Positions 26,673 to 35,405 of a stretch of DNA of 64,000 bases are shown here, one piece after another. Source of the DNA: Paraburkholderia phytofirmans OLGA172 (lineage in GTDB: Bacteria > Pseudomonadota > Gammaproteobacteria > Burkholderiales > Burkholderiaceae). Made by a program: the position numbers and the translations under genes. The DNA lies in the NCBI RefSeq assembly GCF_001634365.1, contig NZ_CP014578.1, positions 868,001-932,000 on the forward strand. The letters are read 5' to 3'. The notes under the pieces are model-generated. The model ran no database searches, had not been told where the DNA came from, and saw only the letters and a list, made by a program, of their open reading frames with translations. How positions within the stretch are numbered: position 1 is the stretch's first letter; each line of letters opens with the position of its first letter.

Positions 26673-29570
26673 TCACTGCGCGGCATACGCGGTCTTGCTC
26701 AGTTCTTCAAACTTCTTCCTGCGGTCCTGCTCGCTCTGCAGGCGAGACCATGTCCGATCGGATATCGAGTAATCGGACTTGATCCCGGATGCGTCGTTTT
26801 GCGACGCGGCATCGGTTTGAACGGTCTTGATAGTGTTGCCTTGCAGATTGCGTACCTCCAGGGTGTGCTCGCCGGTCGCGGTGAGATAGAAGCCGTCTTT
26901 GAACAGCAGCGCCGCGTTGTTGCGATTGAGCCAGTTGGCTCGCTCCTGCTGTTGGTCCTGAGTGGCGTTGCGTATGAACGAGCCGGTGTCTTCATAGGTC
27001 GACGGGCCGCCGGGCAAGGACGTCACGAAGTGGGTCGCTCCAGTGGGCAAAGCCAAATCTGGGTCCTTGTCGAATTCATACTGCGTTCGGGCGCTGCCGG
27101 CGCTGTTGTCGTGATACGAGTAGATGCTCTTCGGCGGCGCATAGGACTTATTGCTGCTGCCGGTCAGCTTCCACTGCGAATAGCTGCTGTCATAGTCATG
27201 GTCACTCACATACGCATAGCCTGCATTGGAATAGGTGAGCACCTTGTGGTCTTCTTCGTGAACCAGACGGTTATCCTGGTAGCGGAACACGCCATTCCTG
27301 TTTTGCGGATCCTTGGGCGCGTAGTCGAGATTCAGAAAGCCGTCGCTGCCCACCCGCAAGACTTCGTCTTCGCCGAGTACCTTGGTGTGAAACCGGCCGT
27401 CGTCGCCCATGCGGAATGTGTGATAACCGCCCACGTCGGCTGCTCTGTTTGTGACTGTGACGTCGGTGTTGCCGGGGCCGTTGGGCGAGAAGAGCTGCCC
27501 TGCCGGTGTGTGGACGTTGGCCTGTAGCGTGCCGTAGGCGCCGTTGTGAGCGATGAGTTCCACCGGCCCGCGATAATCCTGGCCCTTGGCCTGCTGGTCG
27601 TTCAGGTAGCCAATTTTTTCCAACGCGTGGTTGTAGAAGGTCGCTTGAGTCAGGTTTGGCTCCTGCGTCGGCACATAAGTGGTGGTGTCGTTGTGTGTCT
27701 GCGTCGTGGCGAACGGTCGATGCGCGCTGTCGCTCCATGCCGGGTTGTCGGCGGCGAAGCGCGACAGTTGCGGCTGGGCGCCGGCGGTACGGGTCTGGTC
27801 GTAGACGTCCCAGCGATAGTCGGGATTGGCCGTGAACTTCCCGAGCTTGCCGTTTTCCATTTTCTGCCAGCCGCGAATCTGCGTGTAGTCGATGCGGCCC
27901 ATTGCGGCGACTTCGCCGGTATCGGGGTTGCGGGCATTCGCGCTGAGCGAGGCATTGACGTCGACCATGTTGGGCGTGGGCGCGACCGCATAGACATAGC
28001 CGTTCTTCGCGTCGACGAGTGCCGGATTCTGCTGTGCTGTTTCGAGCTTACGGAAGGTGCCGAGATAGCCGGCACCGTCGATCACGGAGGGGTTGGTCGC
28101 GACGTCGAAATTGTGCAGGTCGAGGTTGACCTTGCCGAGCGGAGTCTGTTCGGCGCTGAAGCGACCGAGCTTCTTCAGCTCTGCCGGCGTGACGATGGAA
28201 GGGCGGTATAGCGCCATTGGCTGGCGCTCGCCTTCGGTGTCGGCACTGCGTTTGAGGTCGTCGCGCGGTCGCGGCTGATAGCCCGATGGTCCCGGCTGGT
28301 CGAAGTCGGGCGGTGGCGGCAAGTCCGCCCGCGGTGGTGTGAGGGATGGCATTGCCATAGGCGGCGCGGCGCCGCCGGACGACTGCGGGCGCAGCGTTGG
28401 AAGGGCCGGCATTCCGTAGCTGCCGCCGATGTCGCCGAGGCGTTCTTCTGCCATGGGGTGCTGCAGCACATTTTGCATCGCGTAGTAGGACGTGTATGCA
28501 TGAACGGGATTCGGGGTGTCCGGTTCGTTTAACGGAGTGTTGGATATAGCGTAGGCTAACTGATTGAAATTCTCGTAGAGGAAGGCGCCGTCGTAGGGGC
28601 TGTAGAGCGCATACCTGTCGTTGCGGTAATCGCCGGTTGTGTGTAATCGCTGCACGGCAAACACCACGGACGGAGACCAGTTGTCACGCCCTGGAATGTT
28701 ATCGTTGACGGGCGCGTAGCCTATCAGCGCAAACGTCTCGGGATGTCCCATTGCTTCGCCATGAGGGTTGTAGGGCGTGGAAAAATGGCGAGCCAGGTCA
28801 TCCACCACAGCGGTCTCGTTTTCCAGTCCCGCGGCGCCTGGATGCCTGATGTAGTGCGCGAGCTCTCTCGCGTCGCCGTTCCACTCGCCGTCGTGGTGAT
28901 AGCCCTCGATGCTGGTGAGCACATGTTCCCTGTCCGTGCCCCCGTTCGCGTACATGTCGTAGATTTCGGCAGCCGCTTCGAGCAGGTTGCTACCGTGCGG
29001 CACCGAATTAATGGCGGCTGTTGCCATGGTCGCCATCGTCGTGCCGAAGTCCCGCGGTACGTTTGGCCCTGCCGCCGGAGCCAAGCGGTCTGCGGTGACT
29101 TGTGCTCTGCTATCGTAGGAGGGGCGATGCATGCTATCGAAGGTGGCATAGTCTTCCCGTACTTCCGGTGAGTTGTTGGGCGCGGCGCTTGGCCTCAGAT
29201 TGATGATCGCCCCCCGATACGGGACCTGCGTAGCTTCTGGTGGAAGACCGGCCACGCCCGTAGGAGGGAGCCGCCCTCCGCGTCGTGTCCTGACCCGCTG
29301 CGGCGGTTGATCGTTTGCGGAATCTGGCGACGCGATCTGCCTGCTTTCCGGTGACAGATGTGAACGTGCAGTTTCATTGGCCAGGGGGGCAAGGAGATGC
29401 TGCACGTGATTTGCGAGCGCCGAAGTCCGGATGCGTGGGGAGGGCGGCGCTTGCGTGGCTGCGCTAGGCGTATTTTGCTTCGCAGTTTGTGCGATGTCCG
29501 AAGAGGACGAAGGTGAATTCTCCTCGGTGAGTGGGAGCGGTGCGCTTGCGCTATATCCTTGAACTCGCAT
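26673..29570 (-). CDS. Large cysteine-free effector-like protein, unknown function
   Basis: A 965-residue protein I do not recognise. The ATG at 29570 has GAGGA seven bases upstream; a start at 29618 would add a Cys-containing leader. From 29570 there is not one cysteine. Residues 1-135 are Ser/Pro/Thr/Ala-rich with no signal peptide, like type III effector leaders, and include a basic RTRRGGR patch. Residues about 140-345 look globular; HTTGDYRNDRYALYSPYDGAFLYENFNQL resembles the His...Asp end of papain-like effector folds, but no cysteine exists. Residues 385-460 are a Pro-rich linker. Residues 460-930 are aromatic, Asp/Asn-rich beta-type sequence, ending in a charged helix. A secreted effector or toxin is my guess. 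Confidence 0.6.
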   Translation of the reverse strand: MRVQGYSASAPLPLTEENSPSSSSDIAQTAKQNTPSAATQAPPSPRIRTSALANHVQHLLAPLANETARSHLSPESRQIASPDSANDQPPQRVRTRRGGRLPPTGVAGLPPEATQVPYRGAIINLRPSAAPNNSPEVREDYATFDSMHRPSYDSRAQVTADRLAPAAGPNVPRDFGTTMATMATAAINSVPHGSNLLEAAAEIYDMYANGGTDREHVLTSIEGYHHDGEWNGDARELAHYIRHPGAAGLENETAVVDDLARHFSTPYNPHGEAMGHPETFALIGYAPVNDNIPGRDNWSPSVVFAVQRLHTTGDYRNDRYALYSPYDGAFLYENFNQLAYAISNTPLNEPDTPNPVHAYTSYYAMQNVLQHPMAEERLGDIGGSYGMPALPTLRPQSSGGAAPPMAMPSLTPPRADLPPPPDFDQPGPSGYQPRPRDDLKRSADTEGERQPMALYRPSIVTPAELKKLGRFSAEQTPLGKVNLDLHNFDVATNPSVIDGAGYLGTFRKLETAQQNPALVDAKNGYVYAVAPTPNMVDVNASLSANARNPDTGEVAAMGRIDYTQIRGWQKMENGKLGKFTANPDYRWDVYDQTRTAGAQPQLSRFAADNPAWSDSAHRPFATTQTHNDTTTYVPTQEPNLTQATFYNHALEKIGYLNDQQAKGQDYRGPVELIAHNGAYGTLQANVHTPAGQLFSPNGPGNTDVTVTNRAADVGGYHTFRMGDDGRFHTKVLGEDEVLRVGSDGFLNLDYAPKDPQNRNGVFRYQDNRLVHEEDHKVLTYSNAGYAYVSDHDYDSSYSQWKLTGSSNKSYAPPKSIYSYHDNSAGSARTQYEFDKDPDLALPTGATHFVTSLPGGPSTYEDTGSFIRNATQDQQQERANWLNRNNAALLFKDGFYLTATGEHTLEVRNLQGNTIKTVQTDAASQNDASGIKSDYSISDRTWSRLQSEQDRRKKFEELSKTAYAAQ

Positions 29571-29629
29571 GATATGGTCCTCGGGTTGTGGGCAACGTCC
29601 GGGGCAGTGATGGGACACTGGACCGGTTC

Positions 29630-29652
29630 AAACCAGTTTTGCATATTGCAAA
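29630..29652 (-). promoter_or_regulatory. Palindromes upstream of the effector-like gene
   Basis: TTTGCATATTGCAAA (29638-29652) is a perfect inverted repeat with a 3-bp centre. It overlaps AAACCAGTTTTG (29630-29641), itself a near palindrome. Both are 60-83 bp upstream of the ATG, a plausible operator position. The second element recurs at 63933-63944 upstream of the last gene of the window. Confidence 0.45.
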
Positions 29653-29735
29653 GAGGGTGATGACATACCTGCGTATAGCGCGCATCGCTGCAACGACTGC
29701 CACTGCGCTGTAAGTGGCAGGCGGCGCGCATCAAA

Positions 29736-29766
29736 GAAAAAAGCACGTCCGAAGACGTGCTTTTTT
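29736..29766 (-). terminator. Terminator after metG
   Basis: AAGCACGTC and GACGTGCTT form a 9-bp stem with a CGAA loop, flanked by A-runs and T6. It is the end of the minus-strand metG transcript (T-run made from the plus-strand A-run) and could act in both directions. Confidence 0.85.
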
Positions 29767-29792
29767 ACGAAAGCCGCGAACCTGCGGCTGGC

Positions 29793-31928
29793 TTACTTCA
29801 CGCGCATGCCCGGCTTCGCGCCGCTATCCGGCTCGAGCACGTACAGACCCGGTTCGGCTTTCTCGTCAGTTGCGGAGGCCGCCAGCACCATCCCTTCGGA
29901 CATGCCGAACTTCATCTTGCGCGGGGCGAGGTTCGCGACCATCACCGTCAGCTTGCCGACCAGTTGCTCCGGCTGGTAGGCCGACTTGATGCCCGAGAAC
30001 ACGTTGCGCGTTTTCTCTTCGCCGACGTCGAGCGTGAGTTGCAGCAGCTTGTCCGAGCCTTCCACCGCCTTGCAGTCGACAATCTTCGCAATGCGCAGAT
30101 CGATCCTGGCGAAGTCGTCGATCGAGATGACGCCGGGCGCTTCATCTTTATCGGCAGCGGCCGCTTTCGCTGCTTTCGACTTGGCCTTCGCATCCGCTGG
30201 CGCCGCAGCTTCCGGCGTGGCTTGCAGCGAGTCGCGATTCGCTGCGATGAGCGCCTCGATCTGCTTCGGGTCGACGCGCGTCATCAGATGCTTGTACGCG
30301 TTGATCGGGCGCGTGGAGGAGAGCGGCACGTTCGCGTCGGCCCACACCAACGGCTCGATGCCGAGGAAGGCTTCCACCGCTTCCGCCAGCTTCGGCAACA
30401 CCGGCTTGAGCGCCAGCGACAGCAGACGGAACGCCTCGATACTCACGCTGCAGGTTTCGTGCAATGCGACCTCGTTGGCCGGGTCTTTCGCCTGATCCCA
30501 CGGCTTGGCGGTGTCGACGTACGCATTGACCGCGTCGGCCAGTTCCATGGTCTGGCGCAGCGCGCGGTTGTACTCGCGCGCCTCATAGTTCGCGGCGATT
30601 TGCGGCACGGCGGCGCGCAGCGTGGCGAGCAACGGGTGCTGCATGGCGCTGTCCTGCACGCGGCCGTCGAAACGCTTGATCAGGAAGCCGGCGGCGCGGC
30701 TCGCGATGTTCACGTACTTGCCGACCAGATCGCTGTTCACGCGCGCCTGGAAGTCGTCGAGGTTCAGGTCGAGGTCTTCCATCGTGCTGTTCAGCTTGGC
30801 GGCGAAGTAGTAGCGCAGCCATTCCGGATTCAGGCCCGTGTCGATCACGCTTTGCGCGGTGATGAACGTGCCGCGCGACTTTGACATCTTTGCGCCGTCC
30901 ACCGTCAGGAAGCCGTGCGCGAACACGTTGGTCGGTGTGCGGTGGCCCGAGAATTCGAGCATGGCCGGCCAGAACAGCGTGTGGAAATACAGAATGTCTT
31001 TGCCGATGAAGTGGTACTGCTCGGCGGTCGAGCCCTTGCGAACCCACGCGTCGAAGTCGAGGCCGCGCTTAACGGCCAGGTTCTTGAAGCTCGCGTAATA
31101 GCCGACCGGGGCGTCCAGCCACACGTAGAAATATTTGCCCGGCGCGCCCGGAATTTCGAAGCCGAAATACGGCGCGTCGCGCGAAATATCCCAGTCGGCG
31201 AGCTTGGCTTCGCCAGCGTCGCCGAGCCATTCGCGCATCTTGTTGGTGGCTTCCGGCTGCGCGAGGCCGCTGACCCACGCGCGCAGGAAATTCTCGCAGC
31301 GCGGATCGGACAGGCGGAAGAAGTAGTGCGTCGAGGTCTTGCGAATCGGCGTCGCGCCCGAGACAACCGAATACGGATTGACCAGTTCGGTCGGCAGGTA
31401 AGTCGAACCGCATACCTCGCAGCTGTCGCCGTATTGATCCTTCGCGCCGCACTTCGGGCATTCGCCCTTGATGAAGCGGTCCGGCAGGAACATTTCCTTG
31501 ACGGGGTCGTAGGCCTGTTCGATGTCGCGCGCTTCGATCAGGCCGGCTTCCTTGAGCGCCAGGTAGACCGATTCGCTCAGGACGCGGTTTTCCTCGGAAT
31601 CGGTCGAGTAGTAATTGTCGAACGAAATCCCAAAGCTGTCGAAATCGCGCTTGTGCTCCTGCCAGACGCGGTCGATCAGCTGCTTCGGCGTCAGACCTTC
31701 CTTTTCCGCACGCAGCATGACCGGCGTGCCGTGCGTGTCGTCGGCGCCCACGTAGTAGACCTCATGCCCGTGCATTCGCAACGTCCGGACCCAGATGTCC
31801 GTCTGGATATATTCGACCAGATGGCCGATATGGATTTGCCCATTCGCATACGGAAGGGCCGACGTGACGAGAACCTGGCGACGGCCTGACGGCGCGCCTG
31901 CGGAGAGATCGGTTGCGGGTGCTGACAT
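29793..31928 (-). CDS. metG: Methionyl-tRNA synthetase
   Basis: A 711-residue class I synthetase that charges tRNA-Met. HIGH is present as [15 protein letters not shown] and KMSKS as [12 protein letters not shown] zinc-binding insert has [19 protein letters not shown]. The C-terminal 110 residues are a Trbp111-like tRNA-binding dimerisation domain ([17 protein letters not shown] ... [19 protein letters not shown]), joined by an Ala/Lys-rich linker. The length and domain order are those of the long bacterial form. The gene is monocistronic with a strong terminator. Confidence 0.97.
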   Translation of the reverse strand: MSAPATDLSAGAPSGRRQVLVTSALPYANGQIHIGHLVEYIQTDIWVRTLRMHGHEVYYVGADDTHGTPVMLRAEKEGLTPKQLIDRVWQEHKRDFDSFGISFDNYYSTDSEENRVLSESVYLALKEAGLIEARDIEQAYDPVKEMFLPDRFIKGECPKCGAKDQYGDSCEVCGSTYLPTELVNPYSVVSGATPIRKTSTHYFFRLSDPRCENFLRAWVSGLAQPEATNKMREWLGDAGEAKLADWDISRDAPYFGFEIPGAPGKYFYVWLDAPVGYYASFKNLAVKRGLDFDAWVRKGSTAEQYHFIGKDILYFHTLFWPAMLEFSGHRTPTNVFAHGFLTVDGAKMSKSRGTFITAQSVIDTGLNPEWLRYYFAAKLNSTMEDLDLNLDDFQARVNSDLVGKYVNIASRAAGFLIKRFDGRVQDSAMQHPLLATLRAAVPQIAANYEAREYNRALRQTMELADAVNAYVDTAKPWDQAKDPANEVALHETCSVSIEAFRLLSLALKPVLPKLAEAVEAFLGIEPLVWADANVPLSSTRPINAYKHLMTRVDPKQIEALIAANRDSLQATPEAAAPADAKAKSKAAKAAAADKDEAPGVISIDDFARIDLRIAKIVDCKAVEGSDKLLQLTLDVGEEKTRNVFSGIKSAYQPEQLVGKLTVMVANLAPRKMKFGMSEGMVLAASATDEKAEPGLYVLEPDSGAKPGMRVK

Positions 31929-32370
31929 AAGGATGGTGGGAGCCTGCGGTGGGACGAAACGTTGATTCTAGCAGGGCACGCGCCCGGCGCGCGCTGGGCC
32001 ACTTAGGCCGCTTGGGACGCGGCTGGGTCGGTGCCTGGGCTTGACGGTGTGTCCCCCAAGGGGACTTCCTGCGAGGCGAAAAGCGAGCGCCCAAAAAAAA
32101 CCGGGGCTATTAACCCCGGAGCAACAACGACAAGAGGAGAATGGTGACGCGGCGGCTTCGCCAGCCACGTACCGTAAAGACAGACCGCTGATTTTCGGCA
32201 GAGTTCGAAAATTTCTTCGTTCTCGTGCAAGATTTTCTTTCGTCTGCTTTTTACGGTTTGCCTGACGCCTGACGCCTGACGCCGGCGGTAAAAGGCGGCA
32301 CGAGATGGCAAAGGCCGGCGGCAAGAGCCGCCAGGCACCTGGCGGCTTTGTCCTCTTTCAGGCTCTGCCC
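31929..32370. other. Intergenic region between metG and ompA-like gene
   Basis: No credible gene. It holds the metG promoter side, a GTCCCC-CAA-GGGGAC inverted repeat near 32052, a minus-strand terminator (32093-32120), three tandem copies of GCCTGAC (about 32261-32281) and an inverted repeat AGCCGCCAG/CTGGCGGCT at 32326-32347 just beyond the ompA-like stop. Confidence 0.7.
32093..32120 (-). terminator. Strong minus-strand terminator
   Basis: On the minus strand CCGGGG and CCCCGG pair around TTAATAG and are followed by eight T. It lies 250 bp beyond the stop of the ompA-like gene, so it ends either a long 3' UTR of that gene or a separate small RNA. Confidence 0.8.
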
Positions 32371-33024
32371 TTATTGCGTGGCGTGTTGAGCCGTGGCGCG
32401 CAGATAGATTTCCACGCGACGGTTTGCTGCACGGCCGGCTTCGGTGTTGTTGTCAGCGACCGGCTGGTTCTGGCCCATGCCGCTTGCCGACAGGCGTTGC
32501 GGCGCGACGCCGCGTTGCCCCAGATAGCCGGTCACGCTTTCCGCGCGATTGACAGACAGCGTCTGGTTGTAAGCCGGCTGACCCGTGCTATCCGTGTAGC
32601 CGATCACCTGAGCGATCAGTTCCGGATTCTGCTGCATGGTCTGCGTCAGCTGATCCAGCACCGGCGCGAACGACGGCTTGATCGCGTAGCTGTTGGTGTC
32701 GAACGTGACCGAGCTCGGGATGTTCAGCTTGAGCGAGCCGTCCGGCTGCTCGGTGATCTGCGTGCCGGTGCCCTTGGTAGCGCCCGACAGCTTGTTGTGA
32801 ATGGCTTGCCAGTTGTAGCCGGTGATGCCGCCGACCGCCGCGCCGGCGCCCGCGCCGATCGCCGCGCCCTTGCCGCCGCCGAAGATCGCACCGATCGCCG
32901 CGCCGGTCGCGGCGCCCACGCCCGTGCCGACTGCCGTGTTGGTGCCCTGTTGGCTTGCACAGCCTGCCAGCAACGAACCGGCAACGGCGAAAACGGCAAG
33001 GCGAGTCATGATTTTTGCATTCAT
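32371..33024 (-). CDS. OmpA-family lipoprotein with glycine zipper
   Basis: A 217-residue outer-membrane lipoprotein (YiaD-like). The signal ends in the lipobox LLAGC, with Cys near residue 22. Residues 30-70 form a glycine-zipper segment (GVGAATGAAIGAIFGGGKGAAIGAGAGAAVGG). The C-terminal OmpA domain binds peptidoglycan: FDTNSYAIKPSFAPVLDQLTQ, then IGYTDSTGQPAYNQTLSVNRAESVTGYL and NRRVEIYLR. The ATG at 33024 has GAGGA upstream; an internal ATG at 33009 also leaves a full signal. The 3' region contains a hairpin and a distant terminator. Confidence 0.9.
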   Translation of the reverse strand: MNAKIMTRLAVFAVAGSLLAGCASQQGTNTAVGTGVGAATGAAIGAIFGGGKGAAIGAGAGAAVGGITGYNWQAIHNKLSGATKGTGTQITEQPDGSLKLNIPSSVTFDTNSYAIKPSFAPVLDQLTQTMQQNPELIAQVIGYTDSTGQPAYNQTLSVNRAESVTGYLGQRGVAPQRLSASGMGQNQPVADNNTEAGRAANRRVEIYLRATAQHATQ

Positions 33025-33355
33025 TTTTTGATTCCTCTTGAGTGAAGCGGGTGGAAGCGATCAATCTATCCGTTGAACGTGACGGCCGTAAAGCGCGCAA
33101 GTCGACAATACGAGAATCCTGTGTCTTCCCTGGTTCCGGTCCGACAGTGGAGAAGGGTCTTCCGGCAAGGCTTGGCGCCAGCCACTACAATGATGACTGA
33201 AGTACGCAGCGATGCGACCCCATGGCGTTCCGCCTGCCCGAAGGGTGCACGGCGCGCCTGGTTTTAGCAATGCTGTCTAACAATTTTTTTCAAATTCCGG
33301 CGCGTGGCCGAAGCTTCGATTCCGCCGCGCCGCAAGTGTTCCCCACGGAGTGTCA
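33025..33355. other. Divergent promoter region, ompA-like / mrp
   Basis: 331 bp between divergent genes. I see no gene, repeat or known RNA in it. It must carry the promoters of the ompA-like gene and mrp. Confidence 0.6.
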
Positions 33356-34444
33356 ATGAGTATCGATCGGGCTTTGGTCGACGCTGCCCTCGCGGCCGTC
33401 ACTGACCCCAACACGGGCAAGCCCTACGCGGCTGCCAGGAACATCAAGAACGTGGCCGTGGAGGGTGACGCGGTTAGCCTCGAGGTGGTACTCGGCTATC
33501 CGGCCAAGCGGCAGTTTGAAGCGATCCGCACGCAATTCGCCGAGGCACTGCGGGCCGTTCCCGGCGTGGCAAACGCACGCGTCGAGGTGTCCCAGAACAT
33601 CGCTGCGCACACCGTGCAGCGCGGCGTCAAACTACTGCCGAACGTTAAAAACATTGTCGCGGTGGCGTCGGGCAAGGGCGGGGTCGGCAAGAGCACGACC
33701 GCTGTGAATCTCGCGCTGGCACTGGCGAGCGAAGGCGCGTCGGTCGGCATCCTCGATGCGGATATCTACGGCCCTTCGTTACCGATGATGCTTGGGATTG
33801 CCGGGCGCCCCGAATCCCCCGACGAAAAGTCGATGAACCCGATGACCGGCCACGGCTTGCAAGCCAACTCGATCGGCTTTCTGATCGAGCAGGACAACCC
33901 GATGGTGTGGCGCGGTCCGATGGCCACCTCAGCGCTCGAACAGCTGCTACGGCAGACCAACTGGCAGGATCTCGACTACCTGATCGTCGACATGCCGCCG
34001 GGCACCGGCGACATTCAGCTGACCTTGTCGCAGCGCGTGCCGGTGACGGGCGCCGTGATCGTCACGACGCCGCAGGACATCGCGCTGCTCGACGCGAAGA
34101 AGGGCCTCAAAATGTTCGAGAAGGTCGGCATTCCGATCCTCGGCATCGTCGAGAACATGGGCATGCATATCTGCTCGAATTGCGGCCACGAAGAGCATAT
34201 CTTCGGCGCGGGCGGCGGCGAGCGGATGGGCAAGGAATACGGCGTCGACGTGCTCGGCAGCCTGCCGCTCGATATCGCCATCCGCGAGCAGGCCGACTCG
34301 GGCAAACCTACTGTCGTGGCGGATCCGGAAGGGCGCATCGCCGGGATCTACCGGTCGATCGCGCGCAAGGTGGCGATCCATATCGCCGAGCGGGCTCGCG
34401 ACATGACTTCGAAGTTTCCCAGCATCGTTGTCCAGAACACCTGA
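33356..34444 (+). CDS. mrp: Iron-sulfur cluster carrier ATPase Mrp/ApbC
   Basis: A 362-residue P-loop ATPase that carries Fe-S clusters to apoproteins. The N-terminal 90 residues are a MIP18 (DUF59)-type domain. The ATPase domain has deviant Walker A ASGKGGVGKSTTAVNLALALA, then DADIYGPSLPMMLG and VDMPPGTGDIQLT. The cluster-binding CxxC is HICSNCGHEEHIFGAGGG. The ATG at 33356 has GGAG five bases upstream. It faces away from the ompA-like gene and is followed by a short tandem repeat. Confidence 0.95.
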   Translation: MSIDRALVDAALAAVTDPNTGKPYAAARNIKNVAVEGDAVSLEVVLGYPAKRQFEAIRTQFAEALRAVPGVANARVEVSQNIAAHTVQRGVKLLPNVKNIVAVASGKGGVGKSTTAVNLALALASEGASVGILDADIYGPSLPMMLGIAGRPESPDEKSMNPMTGHGLQANSIGFLIEQDNPMVWRGPMATSALEQLLRQTNWQDLDYLIVDMPPGTGDIQLTLSQRVPVTGAVIVTTPQDIALLDAKKGLKMFEKVGIPILGIVENMGMHICSNCGHEEHIFGAGGGERMGKEYGVDVLGSLPLDIAIREQADSGKPTVVADPEGRIAGIYRSIARKVAIHIAERARDMTSKFPSIVVQNT

Positions 34445-34460
34445 CTAACCGTTCGGACAA

Positions 34461-34503
34461 GGGCCAAAGCGGGGCCAAAGCGGGGCCAAAGCGGGGCCAA
34501 GGC
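34461..34503. repeat. 11-bp tandem repeat after mrp
   Basis: Three to four head-to-tail copies of GGCCAAAGCGG, the last one degenerate, begin 16 bp after the mrp stop codon. The sequence is non-coding and the copy number is likely to be variable. Confidence 0.85.
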
Positions 34504-34596
34504 GTCAATTTGCGCCTGGTCTCGCGGTATCATGTCGACTTCACAAGTTCGGCTCGGCGGCCGCAGGGGCGGCCGCCAGGCCGGCAAGAGGATCGC

Positions 34597-35130
34597 ATGG
34601 GAAAACGAATCGACGGGCGGGCGGTGCATGCGTTCATCGTCCTGGCTGCCAGCAGTGTGCTGTTATGCGGCTGTAGCACGTTCCTGAGACCACAGGAAAA
34701 GCGTGCCGACGCGCAGTTGCTGCCCACCGTGGGCAATCAGGCACGCGGTCTCGTCACGTTCATCGAGCGTTCGGACGGCGTGCAGGTCACCTACAATCTC
34801 TCGGGCTTGCCGCCCAATAGCGACCACGCATTGCAAGTGCATGAGCGCGGCGACTGCAATGCCGCCGACGGCTCCAGCGCCGGCCAGGTGTTTTCGCCGG
34901 CCGCCGAGCGTCTCAAAGCAGGGGTCCGGGTCGAAGGCGATCTCGGCAACATCCACGCGGACGCGAATGGCGTGGCCACCGGCTTCATCGTTGCGCCGGA
35001 CGTGTCGCTCGACGGTATCCGCTCGGTGTTGCAACGTGCAGTGCTGCTGCATCACGACGCGACCGACCCTTATGCGTATCCGCAGCATGGCGCAGGCCCC
35101 GCGCTCGCATGCGGCGTGATTCGCCAGTGA
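34597..35130 (+). CDS. Degenerate Cu/Zn superoxide dismutase-like lipoprotein
   Basis: A 177-residue protein with a lipoprotein signal (SSVLLCGC, Cys26) and a Cu/Zn-SOD fold. Recognisable parts are HALQVHERGDC, VEGDLGNIHADANGVATG and ALACGVI. Against human SOD1 the ligands compare as follows: His46 is Gln80, His48 is kept (His82), His63 is Val98, His71 has no counterpart, His80 is Val112, Asp83 is kept (Asp115), His120 is kept (His152/153). The active-site Arg143 is Ala169. The disulphide cysteines (Cys87, Cys172) remain. It is unlikely to dismutate superoxide. The ATG at 34597 is preceded by AAGAGGA. Confidence 0.85.
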   Translation: MGKRIDGRAVHAFIVLAASSVLLCGCSTFLRPQEKRADAQLLPTVGNQARGLVTFIERSDGVQVTYNLSGLPPNSDHALQVHERGDCNAADGSSAGQVFSPAAERLKAGVRVEGDLGNIHADANGVATGFIVAPDVSLDGIRSVLQRAVLLHHDATDPYAYPQHGAGPALACGVIRQ

Positions 35131-35277
35131 GAGCGGCGCAGGCCGCGGGTCTCATTCTCCGCAAGCGTTTAGCCGTTTGAATGAGCTTGCGGCACACCTT
35201 CGGGGGTGTCGCGGACTGCTCCGGCACTTCGCCCGCGGCAGCATTCTCGTGATCGCGTAAAATAAGCGCCTTTCGTT

Positions 35278-35355
35278 CGGGGCACCTGGCCGGGGGCACC
35301 TAACCGGGGGCGCGTAGCCGATGGTGCCCGGCCCGGGGCACGTAGCCCGTACACC
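35278..35355. repeat. Degenerate GC-rich repeats upstream of dcd
   Basis: Several imperfect copies of a GGGGCACCTAGCC-like motif (GGGGCACCTGGCC, GGGGGCACCTAACC, GGGGGCGCGTAGCC, GGGGCACGTAGCC) follow each other in the 275-bp gap before dcd. They are non-coding. Confidence 0.6.
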
Positions 35356-35405
35356 GGGTTCTTATCCGTCACACATCTGTCACTCAAGTCGAGCAGCGTT
35401 CACCT

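Noticed and set aside
26673..29570. Assigning the effector-like protein to YopT/C58 cysteine proteases.
   Set aside because: A His...Asp-like stretch resembles the fold end, but the protein has no cysteine, so catalysis is impossible and the match may be chance.
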